A stretch of 64,000 nucleotides of DNA from Nipponacmea schrenckii (taxonomy: Eukaryota; Mollusca; Gastropoda; Lottiidae). The notes under the pieces are model-generated. The model saw nothing but the letters and a program-made list of their open reading frames with translations, was not told where the DNA came from and made no database searches. This document shows, piece after piece, positions 1 through 12,400 of the stretch. Position numbers and translations under genes: made by a program. Positions within the stretch are counted from its first letter, which is position 1, and each line of letters opens with the position of its first letter. The DNA lies in the NCBI GenBank assembly GCA_030562195.1, contig CM060202.1, forward strand, positions 12,524,001-12,588,000, in the 5' to 3' direction.

Positions 1-233
1 ATCCAGGTTCACATAAAATCACACAGATACTATTGATGTTATTATTGTTACTACAACTAATATACGAACCACTCGATATCTCGCTTGGTTCAGGACATTT
101 CAAAACTGAAAAACAAAGAAAAGGGGAGATTACATTTACTGAACTGAGTGGAAGAGAGGTAAATAGTTATAGTATTTTGAAAGAATTTACACAGTTCTAT
201 AAATGGGTCAAGCAAATTTCTTCAAACGCTTAC

Positions 234-413
234 CTTTACACGAGGGTTCAGGATAGTCATAAATCTCTGTACCAAGACAAGTTAATACTGAAAAACCATT
301 TAAAATATATCCAGGTATACAACTATACACACATTGTGTATTCTGTATGAAATTTGTTGAATTACACGTAATATTACCGTTGACAGGTGGATTTAAAACA
401 CGGCACTGGATTA
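234..413 (-). CDS. CCP/sushi domain exon
   Basis: 60 codons, phase 1-1: QCRVLNPPVNGNITC, then CVYSCIPGY, LTC and PEPSCK, a CCP pattern. The acceptor is TTTTCAG and the donor GTAAGC, so at least one more exon must lie left of the window. Confidence 0.75.
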
Positions 414-3400
414 CTGAAAAAAGGTATAATTATGAGACCTTCAGAAAAACATAAGATGTACAAATGCTGACATACAAAAGAGTACTGTGGATCAGCATTA
501 GACAAAAAAGCACCTGTTCTTTATTCTATTACCACAAGACAGGGTCGTATATTTTTATTCGTGAATTTTACTGCTAATGGCTTGTTGGGATTGTCGTCCT
601 AGTTAACTATCTAGGGCACACAATGTCATCAGGGTAACAAAATTTGATTAAAGTTTCATTTAATGAAGGAAATTTAAGGAAAAGTAGAGATAACTTACAC
701 CTCATATCAATTGTAAATGAACAAGAGTCAGAAGCACCATTTATATCAATGACGTTATATTGAAAATAGTGTAAACCTCTTGGAGCGACATCACCACTAG
801 AATAGATACTGCTCATTTGGTGAATATTTAATGGCTCAATAATGCCCCCTGATTGGTCAACAGCTACAGGGAATTTCCAGGTTGTCACGCCTGTTAAACT
901 AACAGGATCAACAGGAATAAAATTGCTTGGAGGGAAACATGTGATTTTGGGAGGACTGAGATCTGAAGTAAGTAAAAGAGAAGATAGATATATTGAAAAA
1001 ATAAAAAAAACACCCAAAATGGTGCAATATTTATAAAGCCATGAAAGAGTCGAAATATCAACCAGTGTGCTCGGGATTTTATTAGATATCAATCATATTA
1101 CTCTAATGATCTGCTAATGAACACTTCTGGGCGTTAATAATTAATCATGTCTTACTAAGGCACTTTGGACTTCGTCTATTGTACTCTCCATCCGATTTAC
1201 AGGTGATGACATTATATTGTTGATCCATGTAAAATCCGGTGAAACATCTGTAATGACAACTTGAACCAAGCGAGCTTCCGTTGCATGTTCTGGCACCACC
1301 GTCAGGTATTGGAGGCAGCACACATTTGATTTCTAAAGAAGGAAAAAGGATAGAATAATAAATACACAATATTTTATATTGGTAAGAGTAGGGGAATGAA
1401 TCTAATATGACATTGTTTCTGCAACCTTTCTATTAATAGAATAGACATGTTTCGACCGGTAGGAGCTCCGAATTTCCTATCGATATCATTTAAATAAATT
1501 TTGGTCTGATTTGGATTTAAGCAACAACAAAAATATAATAGCATAAAATATACCTGAAACCAGAAATTCTGTTGTACAAACAAACGTCAAGCCCTGATTA
1601 TTCGTTGCTGAATATAGTAAAGAGTAAAAACCGGAAGTAACATTTTGACCAGACTCAATACCGTTATCGTAGGTTGTTAGTCTGAAAAAATGAAATGTTT
1701 ACCAAACTAAAGAAAGGACAAAACAAAGATCATTCGATTGCCTAAGCATAAAACATCATTATTGAACACAATATAACACCTCTTGGACTTTATTTAATTA
1801 CATGTAAGTGTTTATGTAACGGATTCCATATAATAAATGGTAACCAGGTGTAAAATGCAGTTTAATTACTATCAAATCACGTCTTTACAGTAGATTTTGG
1901 AATCAATTAAGGTAGTTGATACAGTTAATACATAAATATAGAAAAATCTTTAATAAATAAATTATAATACTGAAACCGTTTAGAAATAGCCTAAAACTTA
2001 ATACGAATTAATGAACACTTATAGAGGACATTTGTTAAAACTATTAAGATTAACTAGAATACTATTTACAATTTAACCAATATTACCACAACTATATTTA
2101 TACTTATCCGCTTCTGATTATCAGTAGGCTAATAGCCTGTATCAGGTCGTGGCATATACATGATGCACCTGGTGCAGTAGGCTCCGTGTACTGAGCTTCG
2201 ACCACAACAGTTGGTATTTTATTCCATGAGTTGGTTATCCTATAGCTGAAGAAATGCTACCTGGTAGTTTTTGACATTCGTTTTTCTTTAGCATGTAACG
2301 GTCAATCCTAGTTCGTAAGTCGTCTAGTTTGATGTAATCATCTTCAACTTCATACTTTCCGATCGAGTGCTTGAATGTTATTATCATTTCCTTACAGTTA
2401 CACCTGTAGTAGGAACTTGGTAGCACTGGTCTATCAGGGTCGGGCATGTCCTTCAATGCAGGAGCCAGTTTATAGTGGAGTGACGCTGTACACGCTCGAG
2501 CAGTTCAGTATGGTTTTGAAGAAGGGGCACCATGCTGTGTTTCCATATGAGCGTCCGATGAGGCCAAAGATCCTGTTCATCTATTTTACCTTCTGCTCGC
2601 AGTGTAGACTGAATGATAGTTTTGGATCGACATACACTCTCAGGTCTTTTTTTAAGTCAGTTGTCTGGAGTTTGAGTTCGGATTCATCCTTATGCATGTA
2701 TAACACTCAGACCACAAAAACATTTTATGCTAAGCTAATGATTGTATAATTTAGTCTGAGCTATTTTAAGAAACCCTCTTTCTCCCTTCCTGTTGGTGTT
2801 TTTGCATGCCAATTTTAAACAAATTTTTGGCGGAAGGTTATTTCTAAAAATAGTGGTTTTGTGTGCAGTGACAGTCAAGCGGATGTTGATAAAATGTAGT
2901 GGTTTATTTTCATTTGGTTTAGTTCAAAATTTTCATGATCATGCTATATTGAAATTTTGTAGAGAAACCAAGGCTTTCATGTGACATGTAGGAAAGTTTT
3001 CAACGGGATTTCTGGAAAAAGTTATGGAAGGTTGAATTTCGTGATTTAACATTGAAACAGATGGCAAATGAATTGGTGGATTGGAGTCCATGTAGTAGGT
3101 GTATCGTTCGTTCTTGTTTACCTGGTGCATTCACCGTGCATTACTTTGATTTTTTACCGGCGTTGTAGAGGCTAGGAGTTTTAATGAAATATTACAATAT
3201 CCAAATCCACAATATGAAATACTATTTTGAGACATTTTACAAATACAAAACTTTGGAAACTAACCAAACTGTCACCAATAGGAAAAACTTGTTAACATTA
3301 CTGAATTCAACTCATGATGAGTAAAGACTAATCAACTTACTTCTAACAGACGACATAATATATAAATGAAATGAAATGAATGGAGTTTTACGTCCTTCTC

Positions 3401-6400
3401 TTCTGCACCTTATGGGTTAATGAAGACGGGCAACGCCATGCAGTGTGCAATGAGGGAAATTTTGCCAGGACAGCGGCATTAGCCTACTCTTTTTGCGATT
3501 TCCAACTGTCGAGGGATCTTTAACGTGCACAGCCTGTAGCACACGGGGCTCTCGGTTTATTGTCCCATCCGAACGACTAGACGCTTTTTCCATGTCAGTC
3601 CCTCCGACCTGCATCACTGACAAGGGGAAACCGGACTGAAAAATCCGAAAGTTCATCTCGACCTTTGCTGGGATTGAACCCTGGACCTTCAGGTTAGCGA
3701 GCAAGCGTTTAACCCACTGAGCCACCGCGGCCCCCCGCCATAATATATAAACACCCAACATAAAATACACCCACTAATAAAAGAGAAGATATATTTTACA
3801 ATCTAATGAATACTACAATTTAACATATACAAGTATCTAATAATTAGACAACAAAGAGATTATACTTAATATTTCCCGCGTTTCGCAAGTACAGCGGGAA
3901 ATTATTGTTTTAACAGTTCATGTAAAATGGGTTGGATCACGTGGCATGTCACGTGAATGATTTGTAAGTGAGCGAAAGTTCGTAAATACAAATCATTCTC
4001 TAGCCAACTCTGCTTCGATACACAAGTTATGGAGACCGGATTAGATCCATCCACGAGGGAGATCATCTCAAGAGAAGTTCAAGATGTCATTGCTAGATCT
4101 CAGACAGACATGTTGAATAAAATAACCGCTGTGATGGATTCAAGATTGTCCGCATTCAATAAGGATTTAAAGTCCGCTCAACGTGAAATCTCTCAATCTC
4201 AAATTATAAAAATTGAGGAAACGTTGACTGACAATTTTAGTTTCCGGAGAAAAGGAAACGAAAACCAATATAAGCATGAATCAAAAGTTTTAAACAAGTT
4301 CAAAGAAGCTATGGATAATTTAGACGCACCCGAGCTTAGTATGGATGCTGTTTTGTCCGCCAAAGAGAGAATTTCTGAAGGTATGGAGTTAGTGAAAGAA
4401 AGACAAAAGCTTATCAATCTCGCTGATTCATCCGAGTTGGGATGGAAAGTGGTCGCCGAATATGTAGCCAATCCAATCGCCGATGGATCAGAAGACGAAA
4501 AAAGAATGAGCAGAGCTCAATCAAGAGCAGAACGTAAAAACAAAGCCGAGAAAATTAAACGAAAACCAAGACCTATGCCTTACTCACGTACTGTCGACAA
4601 AACAGACGACAAAGCCAGTTACAAGACAGGAAGGTGTTTCAACTGTGGTAAACGAGGGCATTGGGCAGACGCTTGTCCAGATGATAAAAGCTCAAAGATA
4701 AGTACTATTTTTTCTTTTGCCAATTTGAGTAGTGCTTATTTGGAAGGTATACATTCAAATGTTGTTAGTTGGGCGCGAGCCAGTAACGACGATAGTTCGT
4801 CAGACAGCGCAAGTAAGCACGTGCAAAACAACTCGGTTGTGACCGTTATATCACCGGTAAAACGGTTAAATGCTCAGTTAAATGAATGGCAGTCCATAAC
4901 TGATAATTTACATATTCTAGATGTCATAGAACATGGTTATAAAATCCCATTAAAATCAGAGCCAGGGGAATTTTACGTTCGTAATAATAGGTCAGCCTTA
5001 GACAACATTGATTTTGTTGAAACTGAGATAAATAATTTATTAATGAAGGGAAATGAAATGAAATGAATGGAGTTTTACGTCCTACTCTTCTGCACTTATT
5101 AATGAAGGGATGCGTTCAAAGAGTTTATGAAAAACCTTGGGTAGTGAATCCATTGACTGTTGCTAAAAACAAACAAAATAAACTCAGACTTGTTTTGGAT
5201 TGTAGGCACTGATAACATGGTTGTATTGTAATGTTTACATGTTTGCATGAGTTACCTGTCCACCGGAAGTGGAACAGGAGCGAGTAACTAGATCTGGATG
5301 TTGGGAGTTAGTTGTTTCCCAGTGGGCGAATGAGCAAGTTGTTCAATAATAAACACGTGTTGTAATAGGCAAGATGCCGATGAAATATTAAAGTAATGAA
5401 CATTAAATTAGTGAGTTTGTTGGTTACATTGTATGTACGGTTAGCATTGGTAGCAGAGCGTGCCGCATTAGAAGAAGCAATGGCTACGGCGAAGAATTAT
5501 AAAATTCCACCTGTTCTCGGGCCGAAGACGATATACGATTCATGGAAATCAGAAATAGAAGTATGGAAACTCGTAACTGAATTAGACAAGAAGAAACAAG
5601 CGTTGGCGGTTACATTGTCGCTACAAGGACAAGCAAGAGAAAAAGCTTTAACGATAAGTACACAAATTTTAAATTCTGATGATGGAATGACGGAATTAAT
5701 GAAAGAATTAGATTCTTTATTCTTAAAAGAAACTGTTGATTTGGCCTATGAAGCCTATTCAAAATTTGACTCCTTTAAAAAATCAGATGATCTGAGTATG
5801 ACAGATTACATAATAGAATTTGAACAGCGATATAATCGTTGTAAGAAACACAATATGGAATTACCAGACCCTGTGTTATCGTTTAAATTATTAGATAGTG
5901 CTAACCTTACTCAGAAGGAGAGACAATTGGCGTTGACAGCTTCAATAGATTTAGCATTCAAGTCCATGAAGTCAGCATTAAAACGTATTTTCAGTAATTC
6001 TCATGAATTAAACTCTAACTCTTCTGACTCTATTCACCCGGATACAAGTATTGATATCAAGCAAGAAACATTTTATACCGGTACAAGAAATAATGCTTTT
6101 CAAAGATCGAAAAATAATTCATCACAATATAGTTTAAAAGGCACAAATCCAATTGATCGGTTTGGTAGGAGAACATCATGTGTAATTTGTCATTCTATAT
6201 TGTGCTGGGCTAAAAACTGTCCTGATCGAACAAAAGGGGACGTTGCAAATATTAATCAATCTGACAGTGCCAGTGATGATGAAAATGGGGGAGAGTGTAA
6301 TTTGACATTATTTATTAAAAATGATATTGTCAGTGAAATTTTTACTATGGAATGTTCTGGATGTGCTGTACTTGATACCGCTTGTACTCGAACAGTGTGT

Positions 6401-9400
6401 GGTTCTTCTTGGCTAGAGTTATATTTAACTTCGTTGTCGGACACAAAATTAAAATTGGTAAAATCAAAACCCAGTGAGAAGCTGTTTAAGTTTGGTGATG
6501 GGGCCCAGGTTAAATCTGTTAAACAAGTTAAAATCCCAGCGAAGTTTCTTGTTTCATTTTAACTGAAGTAGTGGATGAAAATATTCCACTTTTATTGAGC
6601 AAGTCTACTTTAAAAAAGGCAGAAACTGTCTTAGATTTAAGTAATGATAAAGCAACCATGTTCAATAAGCCGATAGATCTTAATTTCACGTCAAGTGGGC
6701 ATTATTGCATTGATATCCAGGGTGAAATGTCTGACAAACCCATGGAAGTTTTGTTTTCAGCTGAAGATTACAGTGAAGCTAGATTACTGAAAGAGTTGAG
6801 AAAATTGCATCTTCAGTTTGGACATGCCTCGGCTGATCGTTTGAAACGTTTATTGAAAGATGCTGGACATGAAGGTGAGAATTTAGTTAAACATTTAGAT
6901 CAAATAGTGAACTCTTGTGAAATATGTTTAAAATACAAACGTCCATCTCCTAAACCTGCTGTGGGATTTCCTCTGGCATCAGAATTTAATGAAACTGTAG
7001 CAGTGGATTTGCATCAATTGGACAAGGGTATTTGGTACCTCCACATTATAGACGAATTTACAAAATTTAGTGCAGGTGCAATTATAAAGAGTAAACAATC
7101 TTCTGTGTTTGTTAAAAACTTCATTACTCATTGGATTAGTATTCATGGTGCACCAAGAAAACTATTTAGTGATAATGGGGGGGAGTTCAGTAATAATGAA
7201 GTTCGGGATATGTGTGAAAACTTTAATATTGAATTCAAATTAACGCCAGCTTACAGTCCTTGGAGCAATGGTCTTTTAGAGCGACATAATATGACATTAA
7301 CTGATATTTTGATTAAAATAAGAAGCGATAAACATTGTGATTGGGAGACTGCACTCTCTTGGGCATTAATGGCAAAGAATGCTCTTACAAACACTCATGG
7401 ATATAGTTCATATCAGCTTTTATATGGCAAAAATCCAAATTTACCTTCGTTCATTACTGATAAACCTCCAGCATTAGAGGCTACATCAATAAGTGACACT
7501 GTACGAGTACACATAAATGCTTTATATGCAGCTCGTCAAGCTTTTGTTAAAGCTGAAAGTTGTGAACGGTTGCGAAGAGCATTAAAAAAGCAAATAAGAC
7601 CAACAGGTGAACACTTTACACAGGGTGACAAGGTATTTTATTTGAGACCTGATTCGAAGCAATGGAAGGGACCTGGTAAAGTCATTGGACAAGATGGTGT
7701 GATTGTATTTATAAATCATGGTGGCATGGTAATTCGGGTTCATAAGTGTAGGTTGCGTCATGCAAACTGTGATTTACTTCAAGATGAAACTAAATTAACT
7801 GAAAACAACTCAAAAACTGTTAATAATGATGATCAAGCTTAGGATTCAGATTCTGATAAAGACATTCCTAATGTGCATTCAAATAATATTCAAGACACAA
7901 GTGATAATACTCAACCATTAAATGTTAGTATTCCTATTAAGAATATCAAAATAGGACAGAACATACAATATATAAATAACAAAACTAATGAAACTGTGTC
8001 AGCAATTATTTTAGGTCGAGCTGGAAAATCAACTGGTAAAAATGAAAATTGGTTTAATGTTGAACTTTTATCTCCACAGGATATGCTTGGTATTCGTCAG
8101 TCAATTGATCTTGGGACTGTTAATGGTTTAGTTATAGAAGATAATATAGAAACCGATATTCATGCTGAGGATCGTACTGTAGAAAATTCATCGGACACGG
8201 AAAATGTTAATATATGTGATAAGTATTTGGCTATAAAGAACAAAATATTTGATGACACAGAAAATGTATTAGTGATGGAGGATGTTTCATTTGTTAATAG
8301 TAAAGAGCTAGAGTTAGAAAGCTGGAAAAGAAATAATGTTTACTTGGAAGTTACAGATGAAGGCCAGAAATGTATATCTACGCGTTGGATAAATACCCTT
8401 AAAAAGACATCTAATGGTATAATACCTAAATCTAGGTTAGTTGCTAGAGGCTTCGAGGAGTTTGATAAAACAATTCAATCCGATTCTCCTACTTGTGCAA
8501 ATGAATCTGTGCGGTTAATTTTAAGTGTTATGGCTCAAAACAAATGGAAACCATATTCTATGGACATTAAAACTGCTTTCTTACAAAGTTATAAAATAGA
8601 ACGTGATCTCTTTGTGAAACCTCCTATTGAAGCTAAATCTGTTGGCAAACTTTGGTTACTAAAAAAATGTGTTTATGGGTTAAACGATGCTTCTCTTAGT
8701 TGGTACAAAACAGTTAAATCTGTTATGTTAAGTATCGGTGCAAAAATCTCCAAAGTCGATCCAGCAGTGTTTTATTGGACTGACAAGGATGGGAAACTTT
8801 TTGGTGTTTTAGCTTGTCACGTGGATGACTTTCTTTGGGGAGGGGTTTTAAATTTTGAAAATGTTGTTATAGATAAAATTAGACAATACTTTCAAGTTGG
8901 GAAAGAAGAAAATACAGCATTTCGTTATCTTGGTATTAATTTGTTTTGTGAAGATGATACGATTTATCTTAACCAGAATGACTATGCTAAAAATCTTGTT
9001 CCAATTGACATTGATAAAGACAGAATTCAAGAAAAACAGTCAGATTTGTCTGAAAAAGAGACTTCAATTTTACGTTCCAAAGTGGGTCAAATTTTGTGGT
9101 TAGCTCATCAAAGTCGACCGGATATTTTATTTGATATTTGTTGTATTGCATCAGTTATTAAAGATGCTAAAGTGACACATTTAATTGAAGTGAATAAGAT
9201 GATAAGTAAAATCAAAAGTAACAATATTACCTTAAAGTTTAAAAATTTAGGTACAGGTAAATTGTCATTACTGGTATTCAGCGATTCATCGATTCATCGT
9301 TTGGTAACCTAACTGATGGAGGTACTCAAGGAGGATACATAATTTTTCTGAGAGGAGAAAGTGGAATATCACCAATATACTGGAACTCTAAGCGAACTAG

Positions 9401-12400
9401 ACGTGTAGTGAGAAGTACTTTATGTGGTGAAACTCTTGCTATGGCAGATGCCATTGATTCTGGATTATTTCTAGCTACCCTTTTTGCTGAATTAACATTT
9501 GGTGTATCTGATCCGTCTTTGATAAAACTTTCATGTGTCACAGATAATAAGTCTTTATTTGAAGCACTTAAATCAAATAAGTATATTGGGGAAAAACGTT
9601 TAAGATTAGAAATGACAGGTATAAAAGAACTTATACAAAGTGCACAAATTAGTGACATTAAATGGGTTGAGACTAAAAACAATTAGCAGACTGTTTAACA
9701 AAAAAGGGTAGTTCCCCTTATTCATTGATGAGAGTATTTCAAAATGGTCTTGTTGATTTGTGAATATTTTATTTACTTTTTGTTTGTATAGAGTGGAGAT
9801 TGATAACATGGTTGTATTGTAATGTTTACATGTTTGCATGAGTTACCTGTCCACCGGAAGTGGAACAGGAGCGAGTAACTAGATCTGGATGTTGGGAGTT
9901 AGTTGTTTCCCAGTGGGCGAATGAGCAAGTTGTTCAATAATAAACACGTGTTGTAATAGACAAGATGCCGATGAAATATTAAAGTAATGAACATTAAATA
10001 AGTGAGTTTGTTGGTTACATCAATCCACACTTATTTAAATGTCGTTTCAAATATGAAGATTCGAAAGTAGCTTTGGATTTGTTTCAAAAGCATGATTATC
10101 TATTTTCATTCGATATTCGTTCGGCATATCATCACATAGACATTTTCGAAGCTCATAGGCAATATTTGGGTTTCGCGCTTGAGTCACATGGCAATTTACA
10201 ATATTTTGTATACACCGTTTTACCTTTCGGTATTTCGACGGCTGGCTATATATTTACAAAAGTCTTGAGAGAGGTTGTAAAGTATATTAGATCATTTGGG
10301 ATGAAACTTATTATGTTTTTGGATGATGGCTTAGGTGGCGCCAGCAGTTATGATAGTGCGTTCAATGTTAGTCAAGTCGTACAAAATTTACTGGTAAAGC
10401 TTGGATTTTTAATTGCACATGAGCAGTGCAATTGGTCACCATGCCAAAGATTGCAATGGCTTGGGTACATTTGGGATAACGAAATTGGTAAAATATATAT
10501 AACAAATGAAAGAATTGAAAAGGCTAAAAAATCAATTGATTATCTATTGCAAACCGTCAATTCTGACGGAAGAACAATATTTGGTGCCAAAACATTGGCC
10601 AGCATTGTCGGTCAAATAATATCCATGAAATTGGTTATGGGGGATAATGTACGTTTGTATACGCGTTATTTATACGATTGTGTGCTCAGGCGAGCTAGTT
10701 GGAATGCCAGCGTAAAGCTGACAAGTAATGCTTGGAATGAACTTAGATTTTGGTTCCAGCTTTTGGATAGCGCAAACGATATAGGCGCAGATATTCATGC
10801 GGTCGATTTGAGTGACGCATTTGATTTTGAAATATTTTGTGATGCCTCGGATGTAGGTTTTGGTGGTTATATAACCGATGCTCATCAGACTCGTTTGAAG
10901 AGTCTGGACACGAGTGGTAGTTGGTTTGGGTCGGAACGTTTTCAAAGTTCAACTTGGAGAGAACTTGAATGTGTTAGGCGAATTATGCACACATTTGAGC
11001 CTTTATTAGACAATAAAACGGTGAACGTGTTTTCGGATAATCAAAATGTTCCACATATTTTGAAGGTGGGAAGTAGTAAAACTATTTTACAAGATATTGC
11101 TGTCGATATTAGAAAAGTTTGCAATGCAAGTAATATTTTGTTGAATCCCAATTGGATTCCCCGAGAACAAAACGTCGAGGCAGACGATCTTAGTAGAAAA
11201 TATGATCATGACGATTGGTCTATTAACGAGAATATATTTGGGTATTTCAATGAGATTTGGGGACCGTATACTATAGATAGATTTGCCACGCATTACAATA
11301 CTCAATGTTCTAGATTCAATTCCAAAGTTTGGGTTCCTGGTACGGAGGCAACAGACGCTTTAAAACAGTGTTGTGGTTTCGAGATTAATTGGATGGTTCC
11401 ACCTCCTGCATTAGCCGCAAGAGTCATTATCAAAATGAAATCTGACAAGTCCAAAGGCACTCTGATTGTGCCTAAATGGCAATCTGCTCCATTTTGGCCT
11501 TTACTTCATGATAAAGATAAATGTGTAAATTTTGTCAAAGGCGTTTCAACTCTACCCGACAAATGCATAGTCAGGGGAAGGGGGAAGAATGGAGTTTTCG
11601 CTAAAAGGCCTTTAAAATTTGAAATGTTAGCATTTAAAATTGATTGTTGCTAATGATATGTTTATTTCAGGCTTGAATTTGTCCGAAAATGTTCGTAAAG
11701 CCATAGAAAGTAGCATGGGCACACAGAATCATGGTTTGGATGGGCTGGGGCATAAAATGGCGTTATATCTTTTGGAATCGAAGAGTTACAACACAAACAA
11801 ATCATACTGGTCGGCGTTCAACAGATGGCAGCGTTTTTGTGCGATTCATCGATTTTCCGCATTACCTGCAAAATCGATTCATGTATCTTTGTATATTACA
11901 AATTTAATTGATCACAAATGTTCTCCGAATGTTGTAAATGCTGCAATTTATTCTATAAAATGGGCTCACAATATTAACGGTTTCATAGATCCTACAACGA
12001 GCTCATTTGTTAAAGCCTTACAGGAATCCGCAAAACGTGTGAATGGAAGACCTGTAAATAAGAAGGATCCCGTTACTCCAGAAATGTTGATTAATTTATG
12101 TAAAATGTACCTAAATTCACAAGATCTATTTATCGTAAGAGATTTAACAATGATTTTGTTTAGTTTTGCAGGTTTTTTACGATATGATGAGTTAAGTCAT
12201 TTGAAATGTAATGAAATTATAATACTTGAAGACTACATGAAAATTTTTATATCGCAAAGTAAGACAGATCAATATAGGCAAGGGAATGAAATTTTGATCG
12301 CTAAGGGGGATACAATTGCATGTCCTTTATTGATGTATAAACGTTATATAAATTTAAGTGATTTGAATACAAATTCTGATCATTATGTATTTAAGCCATT

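Larger units (their letters stand above)
5210..10019 (+). mobile_element. Copia LTR retrotransposon nested in the YR element
   Basis: 4810 bp with two 219-bp LTRs (5210-5428 and 9801-10019), both beginning TG and ending CA and differing at only about two positions, so the insertion is recent. A primer-binding site follows the left LTR and a purine-rich tract precedes the right one. Domain order is Gag, protease, integrase, reverse transcriptase, RNase H, which defines Copia; the protease and Gag style resembles animal GalEa-type elements (inference). Reading is broken by a frameshift at about 6560, an in-frame TAG at 7840, an 8-bp duplication at 9291 and a shift near 9680. No target-site duplication is seen: ggcac on the left, tcaat on the right. 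Confidence 0.9.

Noticed and set aside
3660..3738. tRNA-like sequence with A and B boxes
   Set aside because: It is the head of a SINE bounded by target-site duplications, with no closed acceptor stem or separate end, so it is not annotated as a tRNA gene.
3417..3770. 117-codon open frame on the minus strand
   Set aside because: It spans the SINE and its target-site duplication; a known kind of spurious frame in tRNA-SINEs.
6550..6575. Programmed ribosomal frameshift between Copia Gag-protease and integrase
   Set aside because: The shift falls at the end of the protease with no clear slippery heptamer, and the element has other indels.
7840..7842. Programmed stop-codon readthrough between Copia integrase and reverse transcriptase
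   Set aside because: Three other frame-breaking lesions exist in the same element, so random decay explains the TAG more simply.
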